The notes below the pieces were generated by a model. That model was given only the letters and a program-made list of their open reading frames with translations, was not told the origin of the DNA and ran no database searches. Shown in pieces: positions 54,785 through 63,515 of a stretch of 64,000 nt of DNA (position 1 is its first letter; every line of letters starts with the position of its first letter). Made by a program: the position numbers and the translations under genes. The DNA is taken from the NCBI RefSeq assembly GCF_040689395.1, contig NZ_JBFAZX010000005.1, positions 124,001 through 188,000 of the forward strand, in the 5' to 3' direction. Origin of the DNA: Dactylosporangium sp040689395. Lineage in GTDB: Bacteria > Actinomycetota > Actinomycetes > Mycobacteriales > Micromonosporaceae.

Positions 54785-56395
54785 CTAGTCGCCGTCCGCC
54801 GCAGCCCCGGCGGGAGCCGCGATCGAGGCCTCGACCGGGGCCTCGTCCAGCGCCGGGGTGCCGGCCGGGCGGGAGCGCAGTTCGTGCCCGACGCTGGTCA
54901 GGCAGCGCCCGCTGGGCAGGTCGAACTTCCAGCCGTGCAGCTGGCAGGTCAGGGTGTTGCCGTCCACGATGCCGAACCGGGTCAGGTCCGCCTTCAGGTG
55001 CGGGCAGCGCCGCTGTACGACCCAGTCACCGAGCTTGATGTCCTCGGCGTCGGGCTTCTGCTCGGCGAACCAGCCCTCGGCGTACTGCAGGCGCTCCTCG
55101 GAGAGGCACTTGAAGAACGAGTAGACGAACTCGTTGTACTGCCCGATGCGCGCGGCGGAGAACCGGCAGGACAGGAACAGCGAGTTGACCCAGTCGACCT
55201 CCTCGACGAACAGGAGATGCTCGATCAGGGCCCGCTCGGTGCGGAAGCGGTAGCGGACCTTCTCGTCGGCGTAGGCGCGCACCTGCTTGCCGGGGAAGTC
55301 CACCACGATCGACTCGACGGACTCGCCGTCGTAGCCGACCAGGTCGAAGCGGACCGGGCCGCCGACGCCCTTGGCCAGGTACACGGACTCGTCCAGCAGC
55401 GGCTCGATGCGCCGCTGCATCTCCTTGAGCACGTCGACCTCGGGGTGCCGCCAGCTCGCCTTCGCCGCCTCGATGACGGGCCGCTTGCGCTGCCGCATCT
55501 CCTCCAGGTGCTCGCGCTTGTGCGCGAAGAACTCCGCGACGTCGGTCGGGTGCGTCGTCTCGGCCGAGTCGGCGGTGAGCGTCATCACCGAGCCCGGCAG
55601 CAGGACCGTCGAGTTCGTGCCGCCGACCTTGGCGTACTCCTGCTGGAAAACCCACTGGTCGGGGAAGATGTTGCCCTCGTCACCGAAGATGTCGTTGAAC
55701 TGCCACAGCTCGTCGTCGAGGAAGCACGGCGGCCCGGCGATCGGCACCACGTGCGAGGCCTTCAGGTCGGCGATGTAGCGGAAGGTGCGGTCGAACTGGC
55801 GGTCCCGCTTCTGCTTGCCGAACGCGCGCTTGGCGGCCTCGGGCAGCTCGTAGACCATCGGATACCAGATCGCGCCGGAGAACTGCAGCAGGTGCGCGTG
55901 CACATGGCCCAGCGCGTGGAACGTGGTCAGGTCGGTCGGGCGGGCGTCGTTCTGGTTGAGCAGCCGGACCCCGTCGTGCTCGACCCACAGCGACGAGTCG
56001 CCGATCGGGCCGTCCGTCGGCGACGTCAGCGCCTGAATCATGATCTTCAGACCGCCGTCGAGCTCGTGAACCTCGTTCGACTTCGTCTCCAGGAACCGGG
56101 TGAAGCCCAGCGCCTCCAGCTCGTCGCGCATCTCGCTGGTCGGGAACTCGGGCAGCAGAACGGTCGCCTTCTTCGACACGAACCGCTTCAGGTGCTCGGC
56201 GTCGAAGTGGTCACGGTGCAGGTGCGACACGTACAGGTAGTCGCAGTCGCCGAGCGTCTCCCAGTCCAGCAGCGAGTTGTCCGGGAACGGGAACCACGAG
56301 GCGAAGTAGGCGGGGTTGACCCACGGATCGCACAGGATGCTCCCGGCCGGCGTGTCGATGCGCAGGCTGGCATGGCCGGTCCCGGTGATACGCAC
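54785..56395 (-). CDS. MBL-fold hydrolase with C-terminal Rieske domain
   Basis: Residues 1-300 form a metallo-beta-lactamase (UlaG-like) domain with HLHRDHFD and a downstream histidine in HALGHVHAHL. A helical linker follows, then a Rieske 2Fe-2S domain at about 450-510 (CPHLKADL...CQLHGWKFDL). The pairing of MBL and Rieske domains recalls CMP-sialic acid hydroxylase, which has the reverse order. A GTG start with GGAGGAGG site is used. Substrate and electron donor are unknown. Confidence 0.85.
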   Translation of the reverse strand: MRITGTGHASLRIDTPAGSILCDPWVNPAYFASWFPFPDNSLLDWETLGDCDYLYVSHLHRDHFDAEHLKRFVSKKATVLLPEFPTSEMRDELEALGFTRFLETKSNEVHELDGGLKIMIQALTSPTDGPIGDSSLWVEHDGVRLLNQNDARPTDLTTFHALGHVHAHLLQFSGAIWYPMVYELPEAAKRAFGKQKRDRQFDRTFRYIADLKASHVVPIAGPPCFLDDELWQFNDIFGDEGNIFPDQWVFQQEYAKVGGTNSTVLLPGSVMTLTADSAETTHPTDVAEFFAHKREHLEEMRQRKRPVIEAAKASWRHPEVDVLKEMQRRIEPLLDESVYLAKGVGGPVRFDLVGYDGESVESIVVDFPGKQVRAYADEKVRYRFRTERALIEHLLFVEEVDWVNSLFLSCRFSAARIGQYNEFVYSFFKCLSEERLQYAEGWFAEQKPDAEDIKLGDWVVQRRCPHLKADLTRFGIVDGNTLTCQLHGWKFDLPSGRCLTSVGHELRSRPAGTPALDEAPVEASIAAPAGAAADGD

Positions 56396-56567
56396 CGTGC
56401 CTCCTCCTTCTGTTGGTACCGCCCGAATTGGTACCGCGTAATGCCCGCACCGACGCTACCCGACCGACCCGCAACCGTCCCTGCCGGTGCCGCATGCCAG
56501 ACTTTGTGCAGAACCACCCAGGCCGCCTGAACCTCCGCGGCCCCGTCGAGCGCCGAAAGGACGAGCC

Positions 56568-56789
56568 GTGTCCGAGCAGCACGAGCCTGTGACCTCCCCC
56601 GACCAGCTCAAGCCAGGTCACCCGCGCGCGGCCCGCATCGGTGCCGTCGTCTCGGCGCTGATCCTGCTGAGCATGCTCATCGGCAACCACCACGGTCGCG
56701 TCGAGGACATCTTCCTGATCGTGTGCGCCGGGCTGCTCGTGCTCGCCCTGGTCGGCGACTGGGTGCTGCGCCGCAACGGCCTGCGCTGA
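56568..56789 (+). CDS. Small two-helix membrane protein
   Basis: This 73-residue protein has a polar N-terminus, two hydrophobic helices (about 23-40 and 47-65) and a basic end. The GTG start has an AAAGGA site. The same small protein type is frequent in Micromonosporaceae as a hypothetical. It diverges from the MBL-Rieske gene. Function unknown. Confidence 0.6.
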   Translation: MSEQHEPVTSPDQLKPGHPRAARIGAVVSALILLSMLIGNHHGRVEDIFLIVCAGLLVLALVGDWVLRRNGLR

Positions 56790-56862
56790 GGCGGCTTTCG
56801 CCGCGTCACCCACTGTGACGCTGGGTGATGACGAGCAACTGTCGTGTTTCGAACTGTGCACG

Positions 56863-56904
56863 CGAAGAGGGCGCGTCCGACATCCGCCGGGCGCGCCCTC
56901 TTCG
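56863..56904. terminator. Bidirectional terminator
   Basis: A perfect 13-bp stem (CGAAGAGGGCGCG with complement) with a 16-base loop lies between the small membrane gene and the convergent DivIVA-domain gene. Confidence 0.75.
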
Positions 56905-56919
56905 ACGTTGCGTTCTCGG

Positions 56920-58104
56920 TCAGCGACGCCGCGTGACGATGTCGCGAACCTCCTTCAGCGCCGCGTCGACCTCGGCCTCGAAGTAGCCGCCCGGCACCAG
57001 GTTGAAGTGCGTCGGGTCGAGGTCGCCGTCGGTCAGCGGGCCGCCACGACCGGTCAGCGACGCCATGACGCCCTCGAAGAGCCGGTCGACCTGCGCCCGG
57101 TCGTAGCCGCTGCCGAAGCGGCGCAGCTGGAACGTGCGTCGCAGCTGGTCGATGCGCGCCACCTCGGTCGACTGATGCTGGACCGGCGGGCCGGCCGGAG
57201 GGCCGCCGTACGGGTCGGCGGGGGCGCCACCATACGGGTCGCGGTCGACCGTCGGGCCACCCGGAGGGCCGCCATACGGATCGGCGTGAGCACCGCCGTA
57301 CGGGTCGCGGTCGGTCGGCGGGCTACCCGGAGGGCCGCCATACGGATCGGCGTGAGCACCGCCGTACGGATCGCGGTCGGTCGGCGGGCCGTAGGGGTCG
57401 CGGTCGGGCGGGCCGCCATACGGATCGCGGTCGGGGCCGCCGGCATACGTCGCCGGATCGGGCCGCTCCATGCGGATCTCGGCGGTCATGTCCGGCCGCG
57501 GCACGCGGGGGCCCTGCTCATACGGGCCGCGGTCCTCGTCGAAGGCGCCGCCGTAGGTGGGCTCGTCGTAGCGGCCGTAGCTCGGGTCGCGCGGCGGCGG
57601 GCCGGCCGGCGGCTGGGCGGGCCGGGTCGGCAGGGGCGCGCCGGGCGGCGGAGGTGCCATGCGGTCCATGGGCGGCGGGCCCATGCGGTCCGCCGCAGGA
57701 GGGCCCATCCGATCCATCGGGGGCGGGCCCATGCGGTCGGGCGGCGGGGGCGCCATGCCGACGCGGTCGGGCATCCGCGGCGGCTCCATGCGCTCCGGCA
57801 TCCGCGGCGGCTCCGTGCGCAGCTCGCCGCCGCGCGGCTCCGGGGACCGGCCGAACCCGCCGCCGCGCTCCTCCAGCTCGGCCAGCTGGCGCTCGACGCG
57901 GTCCAGGTGCAGGTCGACCTGCCACTCGTCATATCCGCCGAAGCGGACCCGGAAGACCACGTCGTGGACCTCCTGCGCGCTCATCGGCGCACCCATCGGG
58001 TCTCCGGAGAGGGTGGCCTCCACCCGGTCGAGGAACGAGTCGACCTCGTCGACCTTGTATCCCCGACGCATCGCACGGCGCCGGAACCGCTGACCCTGAC
58101 TCAC
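56920..58104 (-). CDS. DivIVA-domain protein with Pro/Gly repeat linker
   Basis: The N-terminus (FRRRAMRRGYKVDEVDSFLDRVEATL) and a second copy (VRFGGYDEWQVDLHLDRVERQL) are DivIVA-type short domains. Two more occur at the C-terminus (RRFGSGYDRAQVDRLFEGV and FNLVPGGYFEAEVDAALKEV). The middle (about 95-310) is disordered, with MGPPPMDR-type repeats followed by DRDPYGG/ADPYGGPPG repeats. Such proteins localise to curved membrane or poles, but the exact role is unknown. The GTG start overlaps the rlmN stop (GTGA). Confidence 0.8.
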   Translation of the reverse strand: MSQGQRFRRRAMRRGYKVDEVDSFLDRVEATLSGDPMGAPMSAQEVHDVVFRVRFGGYDEWQVDLHLDRVERQLAELEERGGGFGRSPEPRGGELRTEPPRMPERMEPPRMPDRVGMAPPPPDRMGPPPMDRMGPPAADRMGPPPMDRMAPPPPGAPLPTRPAQPPAGPPPRDPSYGRYDEPTYGGAFDEDRGPYEQGPRVPRPDMTAEIRMERPDPATYAGGPDRDPYGGPPDRDPYGPPTDRDPYGGAHADPYGGPPGSPPTDRDPYGGAHADPYGGPPGGPTVDRDPYGGAPADPYGGPPAGPPVQHQSTEVARIDQLRRTFQLRRFGSGYDRAQVDRLFEGVMASLTGRGGPLTDGDLDPTHFNLVPGGYFEAEVDAALKEVRDIVTRRR

Positions 58105-59285
58105 TGTGTCTCCTTGTTCGCTCGCCGTGCTAGCAAGCCGTCTTCTCCCACCTTGCCATCTCCAGAGGCCGCGAGCTGCCCGCAGGCTCCGTCAATCTCC
58201 CGACCCCGGGTGTCACGCACTGTAGTGGGAACACCGGCGGCGCGGAGCCGCCGGACGAACTCTCGCTCAACCGGCTTAGGGCTAGCGTCCCACTTGCTGC
58301 CCGGGGTCGGATTGAGCGGGATGAGATTGACATGCGCGAGACGGCCGGACAAGAGCCGACCGAGCAAATCCGCCCGCCACGGATGGTCGTTCACATCCCG
58401 GATCATTGCGTATTCAATGGACACGCGACGCCCCGTGCGAGCCGCATATTCGAACGCGGCATCAAGCACTTCGGCGACCTTCCAGCGTTGGTTGACCGGT
58501 ACAAGCGTGTCGCGCAGATCATCATCAGGCGCGTGCAGCGACAGCGCAAGCGTCACCGACAGCCCCTCCTGCGTCAACCGCCGCATGGCGGGAACCAGCC
58601 CGACGGTCGACACCGTGATGTGCCGCTGCGACAGGCCGAGGCCCTCCGGCGCCGGATCGGTGAGCCGCCGCACGGCCGCGACGACCCGGTTGTAGTTCGC
58701 CAGCGGCTCGCCCATGCCCATGAACACCACGCGGGAGAGCCGGTCGGGGCAGCCGGGCAGCGCACCGCGGGCGGCGAGGCCGGCGAACCACACGACCTGG
58801 TCGACGATCTCCGCGGTGGACAGGTTGCGGGTCAGCCCGGCCTGCCCGGTCGCGCAGAACGGGCAGGCCATGCCGCAGCCGGCCTGGCTGGACACGCAGA
58901 CGGTGACCCGGTCCGGGTATCCCATGAGCACGCTCTCCACCAGCGAGCCGTCGTGCAGGCGCCACAGCGTCTTGCGGGTGGCGCCGTTGTCCGTGGCGAG
59001 CTCCCGCACGGGCTCCAGCAGCCGCGGCATGAGCGCCTCGGTGATCGCGGCGCGGGCGCGGGCCGGCAGGTCGGTCATCGCCTCGGGGTCACGCACGAGG
59101 CGGCCGAAGTAGTGGGCGGAGACCTGCCCGGCGCGGAAGGCCGGCTCGCCCAGCTCGGCGACGGCGGCACGCCGTGCGGCAAGGTCGAGGTCGGCGAGGT
59201 GGCGCGGGGGCAGGGCGGCCCGGCGGCCGTCGCTCGTGGTGCCGGTCGCGCTGGAGGAAAAGTTCAGTACGGGAAGCTGCGTCAT
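58101..59285 (-). CDS. rlmN: 23S rRNA (adenine(2503)-C(2))-methyltransferase RlmN
   Basis: This radical SAM dual-specificity enzyme methylates A2503 of 23S rRNA and A37 of tRNA. The cluster motif CGMACPFCATG and the C-terminal catalytic cysteine in DGACGQLA are present, as are SLHAPDD and IPLNPTPGSKW. Length of 394 is normal for actinobacteria. It is downstream of cdsA. Confidence 0.95.
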   Translation of the reverse strand: MTQLPVLNFSSSATGTTSDGRRAALPPRHLADLDLAARRAAVAELGEPAFRAGQVSAHYFGRLVRDPEAMTDLPARARAAITEALMPRLLEPVRELATDNGATRKTLWRLHDGSLVESVLMGYPDRVTVCVSSQAGCGMACPFCATGQAGLTRNLSTAEIVDQVVWFAGLAARGALPGCPDRLSRVVFMGMGEPLANYNRVVAAVRRLTDPAPEGLGLSQRHITVSTVGLVPAMRRLTQEGLSVTLALSLHAPDDDLRDTLVPVNQRWKVAEVLDAAFEYAARTGRRVSIEYAMIRDVNDHPWRADLLGRLLSGRLAHVNLIPLNPTPGSKWDASPKPVEREFVRRLRAAGVPTTVRDTRGREIDGACGQLAASGDGKVGEDGLLARRANKETQ

Positions 59286-59357
59286 GAGGGTTCCAGTGTC
59301 CCATGCCGCGCCGCATGGTCTCCAAGACCGCCGAACAGCCCGGCGGGGCGACGAAGC

Positions 59358-60323
59358 CTACCCGAGCGGCACCAGAAACGCGAGGACCGCATAGGCCGTG
59401 GGCAGGGCCAGCAGTATCGAGTCCAGGCGGTCCATGAGGCCGCCATGCCCGGGCAGCAGGTTGCTCATGTCCTTGACGCCGAGGTCCCGCTTGATCAGTG
59501 ACTCGCCGAGATCGCCGAGGACGGAGGCGATCGACACCGCCACGCCGAAGATCGCGCCGTGCCACCAGAGCGCGTCGTCGAGTAGCAGCGGCAGGGCGAT
59601 CGCGCTGCCGGCACCGGTCCACACGATCGAACCGGCGAAGCCCTCCCAGGACTTGGCCGGGCTGACCGACGGGGCCATGGAGTGCTGGCCGAAGAAGACG
59701 CCGGTCACGTAGCCGCCGGTGTCGGAGAGCACGACGGCGAGGATGGTCACGAGGACCCGGACGCTGCCGTCGGGCGTGTTGGCCAGCAGCGCCGCGAAGG
59801 AGCCGAGGAACGGCACGTAAACGGCGATGAGCGCGCCGGCGGTGACGTCGCGCTGGTAATGCGCGACGCCGTCGGCGAAGCGCCACACCAAAACCAGCAG
59901 CAGGGTGGCGAGCAGGCCCAGCGGGAGCCGCTCCGCGCCGCCGAACCAGGCCAGGCAGACCATGAGCGGGGCGCCGAGCAGCAGCGGCACCAGCGGCGGA
60001 TGCGCCTTGCGGACGCCGACGGCGCGGACCATCTCCCAGACGCCGACCATCACCGCGACGATGACCAGGCCGAGGAAGAGCCACTTGTCCCAGACGAACA
60101 GGGAGACCACGACCAGCCCGCCCAGCCCGACGCCCACCCCGATCGCCGCCGGTAGGTTGCGCCCGGCCCGGCTCTTGCGCGGCGGCGGCGCGGAGGTGTC
60201 GTCCACGGACAGCGTCTTTCCCACCGACGGCGCCTTTCCAACAGACGGCGCGGGCGCGGCATCGTCCTGCCGCGCCCGCGTCGGTGACGGGTCTGGGGCC
60301 TGAGCCCGATCGAGATCGGCCAT
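59358..60323 (-). CDS. cdsA: Phosphatidate cytidylyltransferase
   Basis: This multi-helix membrane enzyme makes CDP-diacylglycerol, the substrate of PgsA. The signature ESLIKRDLGVKDMSNLLPGHGGLMDRLDS is complete. About seven helices precede it. The first 60 residues are polar and Ser/Pro-rich with a repeated APSVGK/TLSV motif. The ATG at 60323 overlaps the frr stop by one base; the frame upstream is a shadow of frr. Confidence 0.94.
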   Translation of the reverse strand: MADLDRAQAPDPSPTRARQDDAAPAPSVGKAPSVGKTLSVDDTSAPPPRKSRAGRNLPAAIGVGVGLGGLVVVSLFVWDKWLFLGLVIVAVMVGVWEMVRAVGVRKAHPPLVPLLLGAPLMVCLAWFGGAERLPLGLLATLLLVLVWRFADGVAHYQRDVTAGALIAVYVPFLGSFAALLANTPDGSVRVLVTILAVVLSDTGGYVTGVFFGQHSMAPSVSPAKSWEGFAGSIVWTGAGSAIALPLLLDDALWWHGAIFGVAVSIASVLGDLGESLIKRDLGVKDMSNLLPGHGGLMDRLDSILLALPTAYAVLAFLVPLG

Positions 60324-60880
60324 CAGACCTCGAGTAGCTCGGCTTCCTTGTGCTTGAGCAGCTCGTCGACGTGCGCCACGTACTTGTGCGTCAGGTCTTC
60401 GAGCTCCTTCTCGGCGCGCCGGACCTCGTCCTCGCCGGCCTCGCCATCCTTGACGATGCGGTCGAGCTCCTCCTTGGCCTTGCGGCGCACGTTGCGGATC
60501 GCGACGCGGGAGTCCTCCGCCTTGTTCCTGGCCACCTTGATCATGTCGCGGCGCCGCTCCTCGGTCATCTGGGGCAGCAGGATGCGGATCTGGGTGCCCT
60601 CGTTGTTCGGGTTCACACCGAGGTCGGAGTCGCGGATGGCTTTTTCCATCGCGCCGATCTGCGACGCGTCGTAGGGCTTGATGAGCGCCATGCGCGGCTC
60701 GGGGATCGCGATCGAGGACATCTGCGGCAGCGGGGTCGGGGTGCCGTAGTAGTCGACCATCACCTTGCCGAACATCGCCGGGGTGGCGCGGCCGGTACGA
60801 ATGACCGCGAACTCCTCCTTGGCGTGCTCGATCGCGCGCTCCATCTTCTCTTCGGCCTCGAAGAGCGTCTCTTCGATCAC
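60323..60880 (-). CDS. frr: Ribosome recycling factor
   Basis: This 185-residue tRNA-mimicking protein dissociates post-termination ribosomes with EF-G. The three-helix-bundle and domain II signatures are present: IRTGRATPAMF, VDYYGTPTPLPQMSSIAIPEPR, NPNNEGTQIRILLPQMTEERR. It overlaps pyrH by four bases and cdsA by one, the usual pyrH-frr-cdsA order. Confidence 0.96.
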   Translation of the reverse strand: MIEETLFEAEEKMERAIEHAKEEFAVIRTGRATPAMFGKVMVDYYGTPTPLPQMSSIAIPEPRMALIKPYDASQIGAMEKAIRDSDLGVNPNNEGTQIRILLPQMTEERRRDMIKVARNKAEDSRVAIRNVRRKAKEELDRIVKDGEAGEDEVRRAEKELEDLTHKYVAHVDELLKHKEAELLEV

Positions 60881-61668
60881 GTGGTCTGTCCTCCTCGATC
60901 CGGAACGGGCTCGGCGGTGATGAGCGTGCCGATCCTCTCACCACTCAACGCGCGAGCGACGTTGTCCTCCCCCTCCGCGCCGAAGACCAGCATCGGCAGC
61001 GCATTCTCCTGGCAGAGGCTGAACGCCGTCTGGTCGACCACCCGCAGGCCCTGCACCAACGCCTCGGCGAACGTGATGTGGTCGATCTTGCGGGCGGTCG
61101 GATCGGTGCGCGGGTCGGCGGTGTATACGCCGTCTACCCCGTTCTTACTCATGAGCACGGTGTGTGCGTGGATCTCCAGGGCGCGCTGGACGGCGACCGT
61201 GTCGGTGGAGAAGTACGGCATGCCGGCGCCGGCGCCGAAGATGACCACACGGCCCTTCTCCAGGTGACGGATCGCCCGGCGGGGGATATAGGGCTCGGCG
61301 ACCTGCGCCATGCTGATCGCGCTCTGCACGCGCGTGTCGATGCCGTCCTTCTCCAGGAAGTCCTGCAGCGCCAGGCAGTTCATCACCGTGCCGAGCATGC
61401 CCATGTAGTCGGCGCGGGAGCGGTCCATGCCGGCCCGGGAGAGCTCGGCGCCGCGGAAGAAGTTGCCGCCGCCGACCACGACCGCGACCTGCACGCCGCG
61501 CCGCACGACCGCGGCGATCTGGCGGGCCATGGCGCGCACGACGGTGGGGTCGACGCCGACGGCGCCGCCTCCGAACACCTCACCGGAGAGCTTCAGCACG
61601 ACGCGCCGCGCCCCGATCGGGGGCGGGGTCAGGGATTGCCTTGCCGCTTCGACGGCGGTGTTCGTCAT
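60877..61668 (-). CDS. pyrH: UMP kinase
   Basis: This hexameric amino-acid-kinase-fold enzyme phosphorylates UMP to UDP. The nucleotide loop RVVLKLSGEVFGG, VVVGGGNFFRG, GMDRSRADYMGMLGTVMN and the AGAGMPYFSTDT segment are conserved. An N-terminal extension of about 20 residues precedes the fold. A hairpin terminator lies between tsf and pyrH, so pyrH may have its own promoter or depend on readthrough. Confidence 0.96.
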   Translation of the reverse strand: MTNTAVEAARQSLTPPPIGARRVVLKLSGEVFGGGAVGVDPTVVRAMARQIAAVVRRGVQVAVVVGGGNFFRGAELSRAGMDRSRADYMGMLGTVMNCLALQDFLEKDGIDTRVQSAISMAQVAEPYIPRRAIRHLEKGRVVIFGAGAGMPYFSTDTVAVQRALEIHAHTVLMSKNGVDGVYTADPRTDPTARKIDHITFAEALVQGLRVVDQTAFSLCQENALPMLVFGAEGEDNVARALSGERIGTLITAEPVPDRGGQTT

Positions 61669-61703
61669 GTGGGCACCCTTCTGTCTGTCCGGTTCTGTGG
61701 AAA

Positions 61704-61740
61704 GGGGGTCACGGTCTCCATCCGATGGACCGTGACCCCC
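61704..61740 (-). terminator. Terminator after tsf
   Basis: A 12-bp stem (GGGGGTCACGGT with complement) is extended by CCAT/ATGG after a small bulge. On the transcribed strand it is followed by TTT. It begins 20 bases past the tsf stop. Confidence 0.85.
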
Positions 61741-61760
61741 TGACTTCCGTTGTACGGCGA

Positions 61761-62588
61761 TCAGGCCTGGCCGACCTCGAAGCGCACGAACCGCGTCACT
61801 TCGATACCGGCCTCGGCCAGCACCTGCTTGACGGTCTTCTTGTTGTCGCCCACCGACGGCTGCTCGACGAGGACGAAGTCCTTGAAGAAGCCGTTGACCC
61901 GGCCCTCGACGATCTTCGGCAGAGCCGCTTCCGGCTTGCCCTCCTCGCGGGCGGTCTCTTCGGCGATGCGCCGCTCCGACTCGACGATGTCCGCGGGCAC
62001 CTCCTCGCGGGTGAGGTACTTCGGCCGCATCGCGGCGATCTGCATCGCCACGCCGCGGGCGTCGGCGAGGGCCGCCTCGTCGGTCTTGCCGGTGAACTCG
62101 ACCGCGACGCCGACCTGCGGCGGCAGGTCGGGGCTCTTGCGGTGCATGTAGATCGCGACCTGCTCGCCCAGCACCGCGATGCGGTTGATGACGAGCTTCT
62201 CGCCGATGCGCGCCGACTCGGCCTGCACCAGGTCGGCGACCGTGATGTCGCCGATCTTCGAGGCCAGCAGCGAGTCGACGTCGGCCGCCTTGGTCGCGTC
62301 CACCTGCTGCGCCAGCTTCTGGCCCAGCTCGACGAACGCCTCGTTCTTGGCCACGAAGTCGGTCTCGCAGTTGATCTCGACCAGGCCCGAGCCGTGGTGC
62401 GCGACGAGGCCGTTGGCCGTGGTGCGACCGGCGCGCTTGCCAACGTCCTTGGCGCCCTTGATACGCAGCAGCTCGACTGCCTTGTCGAAGTCGCCCTCGG
62501 CCTCCTCGAGCGCCTTCTTACAGTCCATCATGCCGGAGCCGGTCAGTTCGCGGAGCCGCTTGACGTCAGCGGCGGTGAAGTTGGACAT
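61761..62588 (-). CDS. tsf: Elongation factor Ts
   Basis: EF-Ts recycles EF-Tu by nucleotide exchange. The N-terminal UBA-like domain (VKRLRELTGSGMMDCKKALEEAEGD) and the TDFVAKNEAF motif that contacts EF-Tu are intact. Length is 275. It is 36 bases downstream of rpsB, and the two form the usual operon. Confidence 0.96.
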   Translation of the reverse strand: MSNFTAADVKRLRELTGSGMMDCKKALEEAEGDFDKAVELLRIKGAKDVGKRAGRTTANGLVAHHGSGLVEINCETDFVAKNEAFVELGQKLAQQVDATKAADVDSLLASKIGDITVADLVQAESARIGEKLVINRIAVLGEQVAIYMHRKSPDLPPQVGVAVEFTGKTDEAALADARGVAMQIAAMRPKYLTREEVPADIVESERRIAEETAREEGKPEAALPKIVEGRVNGFFKDFVLVEQPSVGDNKKTVKQVLAEAGIEVTRFVRFEVGQA

Positions 62589-62624
62589 GAGTCTCTCTCG
62601 CTCTGGTGGTGAACGCCTGGGCTG

Positions 62625-63515
62625 TTATGCCTGGGGGTTGTCTTCGGCGGCCGGAGCGGCATCGGCGGACGCGGGAGCGGCATCGGCGGACGCGGGAGCG
62701 GCATCGGCGGACGCGGGAGCGGCATCGGCGGACTTGACGCCCTCGAGCAGCTCGCGCTCCCACTCGGCGAGCGGCTCGCCACCGGCCACGACGCCCGGCT
62801 CGGGCTTCTGGTCCGCCCGGGTGGCGCGCCCGGACCGAGCGATCAGCCCGTCGGCGACGGCGTCGGCGACCACGCGGGTCAGCAGCGCCGCGGAGCGGAT
62901 GGCGTCGTCGTTACCCGGGATCGGGAAGTCGACCTCGTCCGGGTCACAGTTCGTGTCGAGCACGGCGATGACCGGGATGCCCAGCTTCCGCGCCTCGTCG
63001 ACCGCGATGTGCTCCTTCTTGGTGTCGATCACCCAGATCGCCGACGGCAGCTTCTGCATGTCCCGCAGACCACCCAGCGTGCGGCTCAGCTTGGTCTGCT
63101 CGCGCGACAGCTGCAGGGTCTCCTTCTTGGTGTACCCCTGCGCGGTGCCCGTCAGGTCGAGGCTCTCGAGCTCCTTCATCCGCTGCAGCCGCTTGTACAC
63201 CGTCTGGAAGTTCGTCAGCATGCCGCCGAGCCAGCGGTGGTTCACATACGGCTGGCCCACGCGCGTCGCCTGCTCTGCGATCGCCTCCTGGGCCTGCTTC
63301 TTCGTGCCGACGAACAGCACGGAGCCGCCCTCGGCCACGGTGTTGCGGATGTAGTCGTACGCCTTCTCGATGTAGTCGAGCGTCTGGCGCAGGTCGATGA
63401 TGTAGATACCGTTGCGCTCGGTGAAGATGAAGCGCTTCATCTTCGGGTTCCACCGGCGGGTCTGGTGCCCGAAGTGCACGCCGCTCTCGAGCAGCTGACG
63501 CATGGTCACGGTCAT
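62625..63515 (-). CDS. rpsB: 30S ribosomal protein uS2
   Basis: The S2 core is complete: LLESGVHFGHQTRRWNPKM, VLFVGTKKQAQ, YVNHRWLGGMLTNF, and DTNCDPDEVDFPIPGNDDA. The C-terminal extension ends in four SADAAPA repeats encoded by a 21-bp tandem array. The ATG at 63515 (MTVTMRQLL) is the standard start; 63545 is an alternative ten residues upstream. Confidence 0.95.
   Translation of the reverse strand: MTVTMRQLLESGVHFGHQTRRWNPKMKRFIFTERNGIYIIDLRQTLDYIEKAYDYIRNTVAEGGSVLFVGTKKQAQEAIAEQATRVGQPYVNHRWLGGMLTNFQTVYKRLQRMKELESLDLTGTAQGYTKKETLQLSREQTKLSRTLGGLRDMQKLPSAIWVIDTKKEHIAVDEARKLGIPVIAVLDTNCDPDEVDFPIPGNDDAIRSAALLTRVVADAVADGLIARSGRATRADQKPEPGVVAGGEPLAEWERELLEGVKSADAAPASADAAPASADAAPASADAAPAAEDNPQA
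62653..62733 (-). repeat. 21-bp coding tandem repeat in rpsB
   Basis: Three perfect copies (62659-62721) and flanking partial copies of GCATCGGCGGACGCGGGAGCG encode the SADAAPA repeats of the S2 tail. The unit keeps the reading frame, so copy-number change would only lengthen or shorten the tail. Confidence 0.9.
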
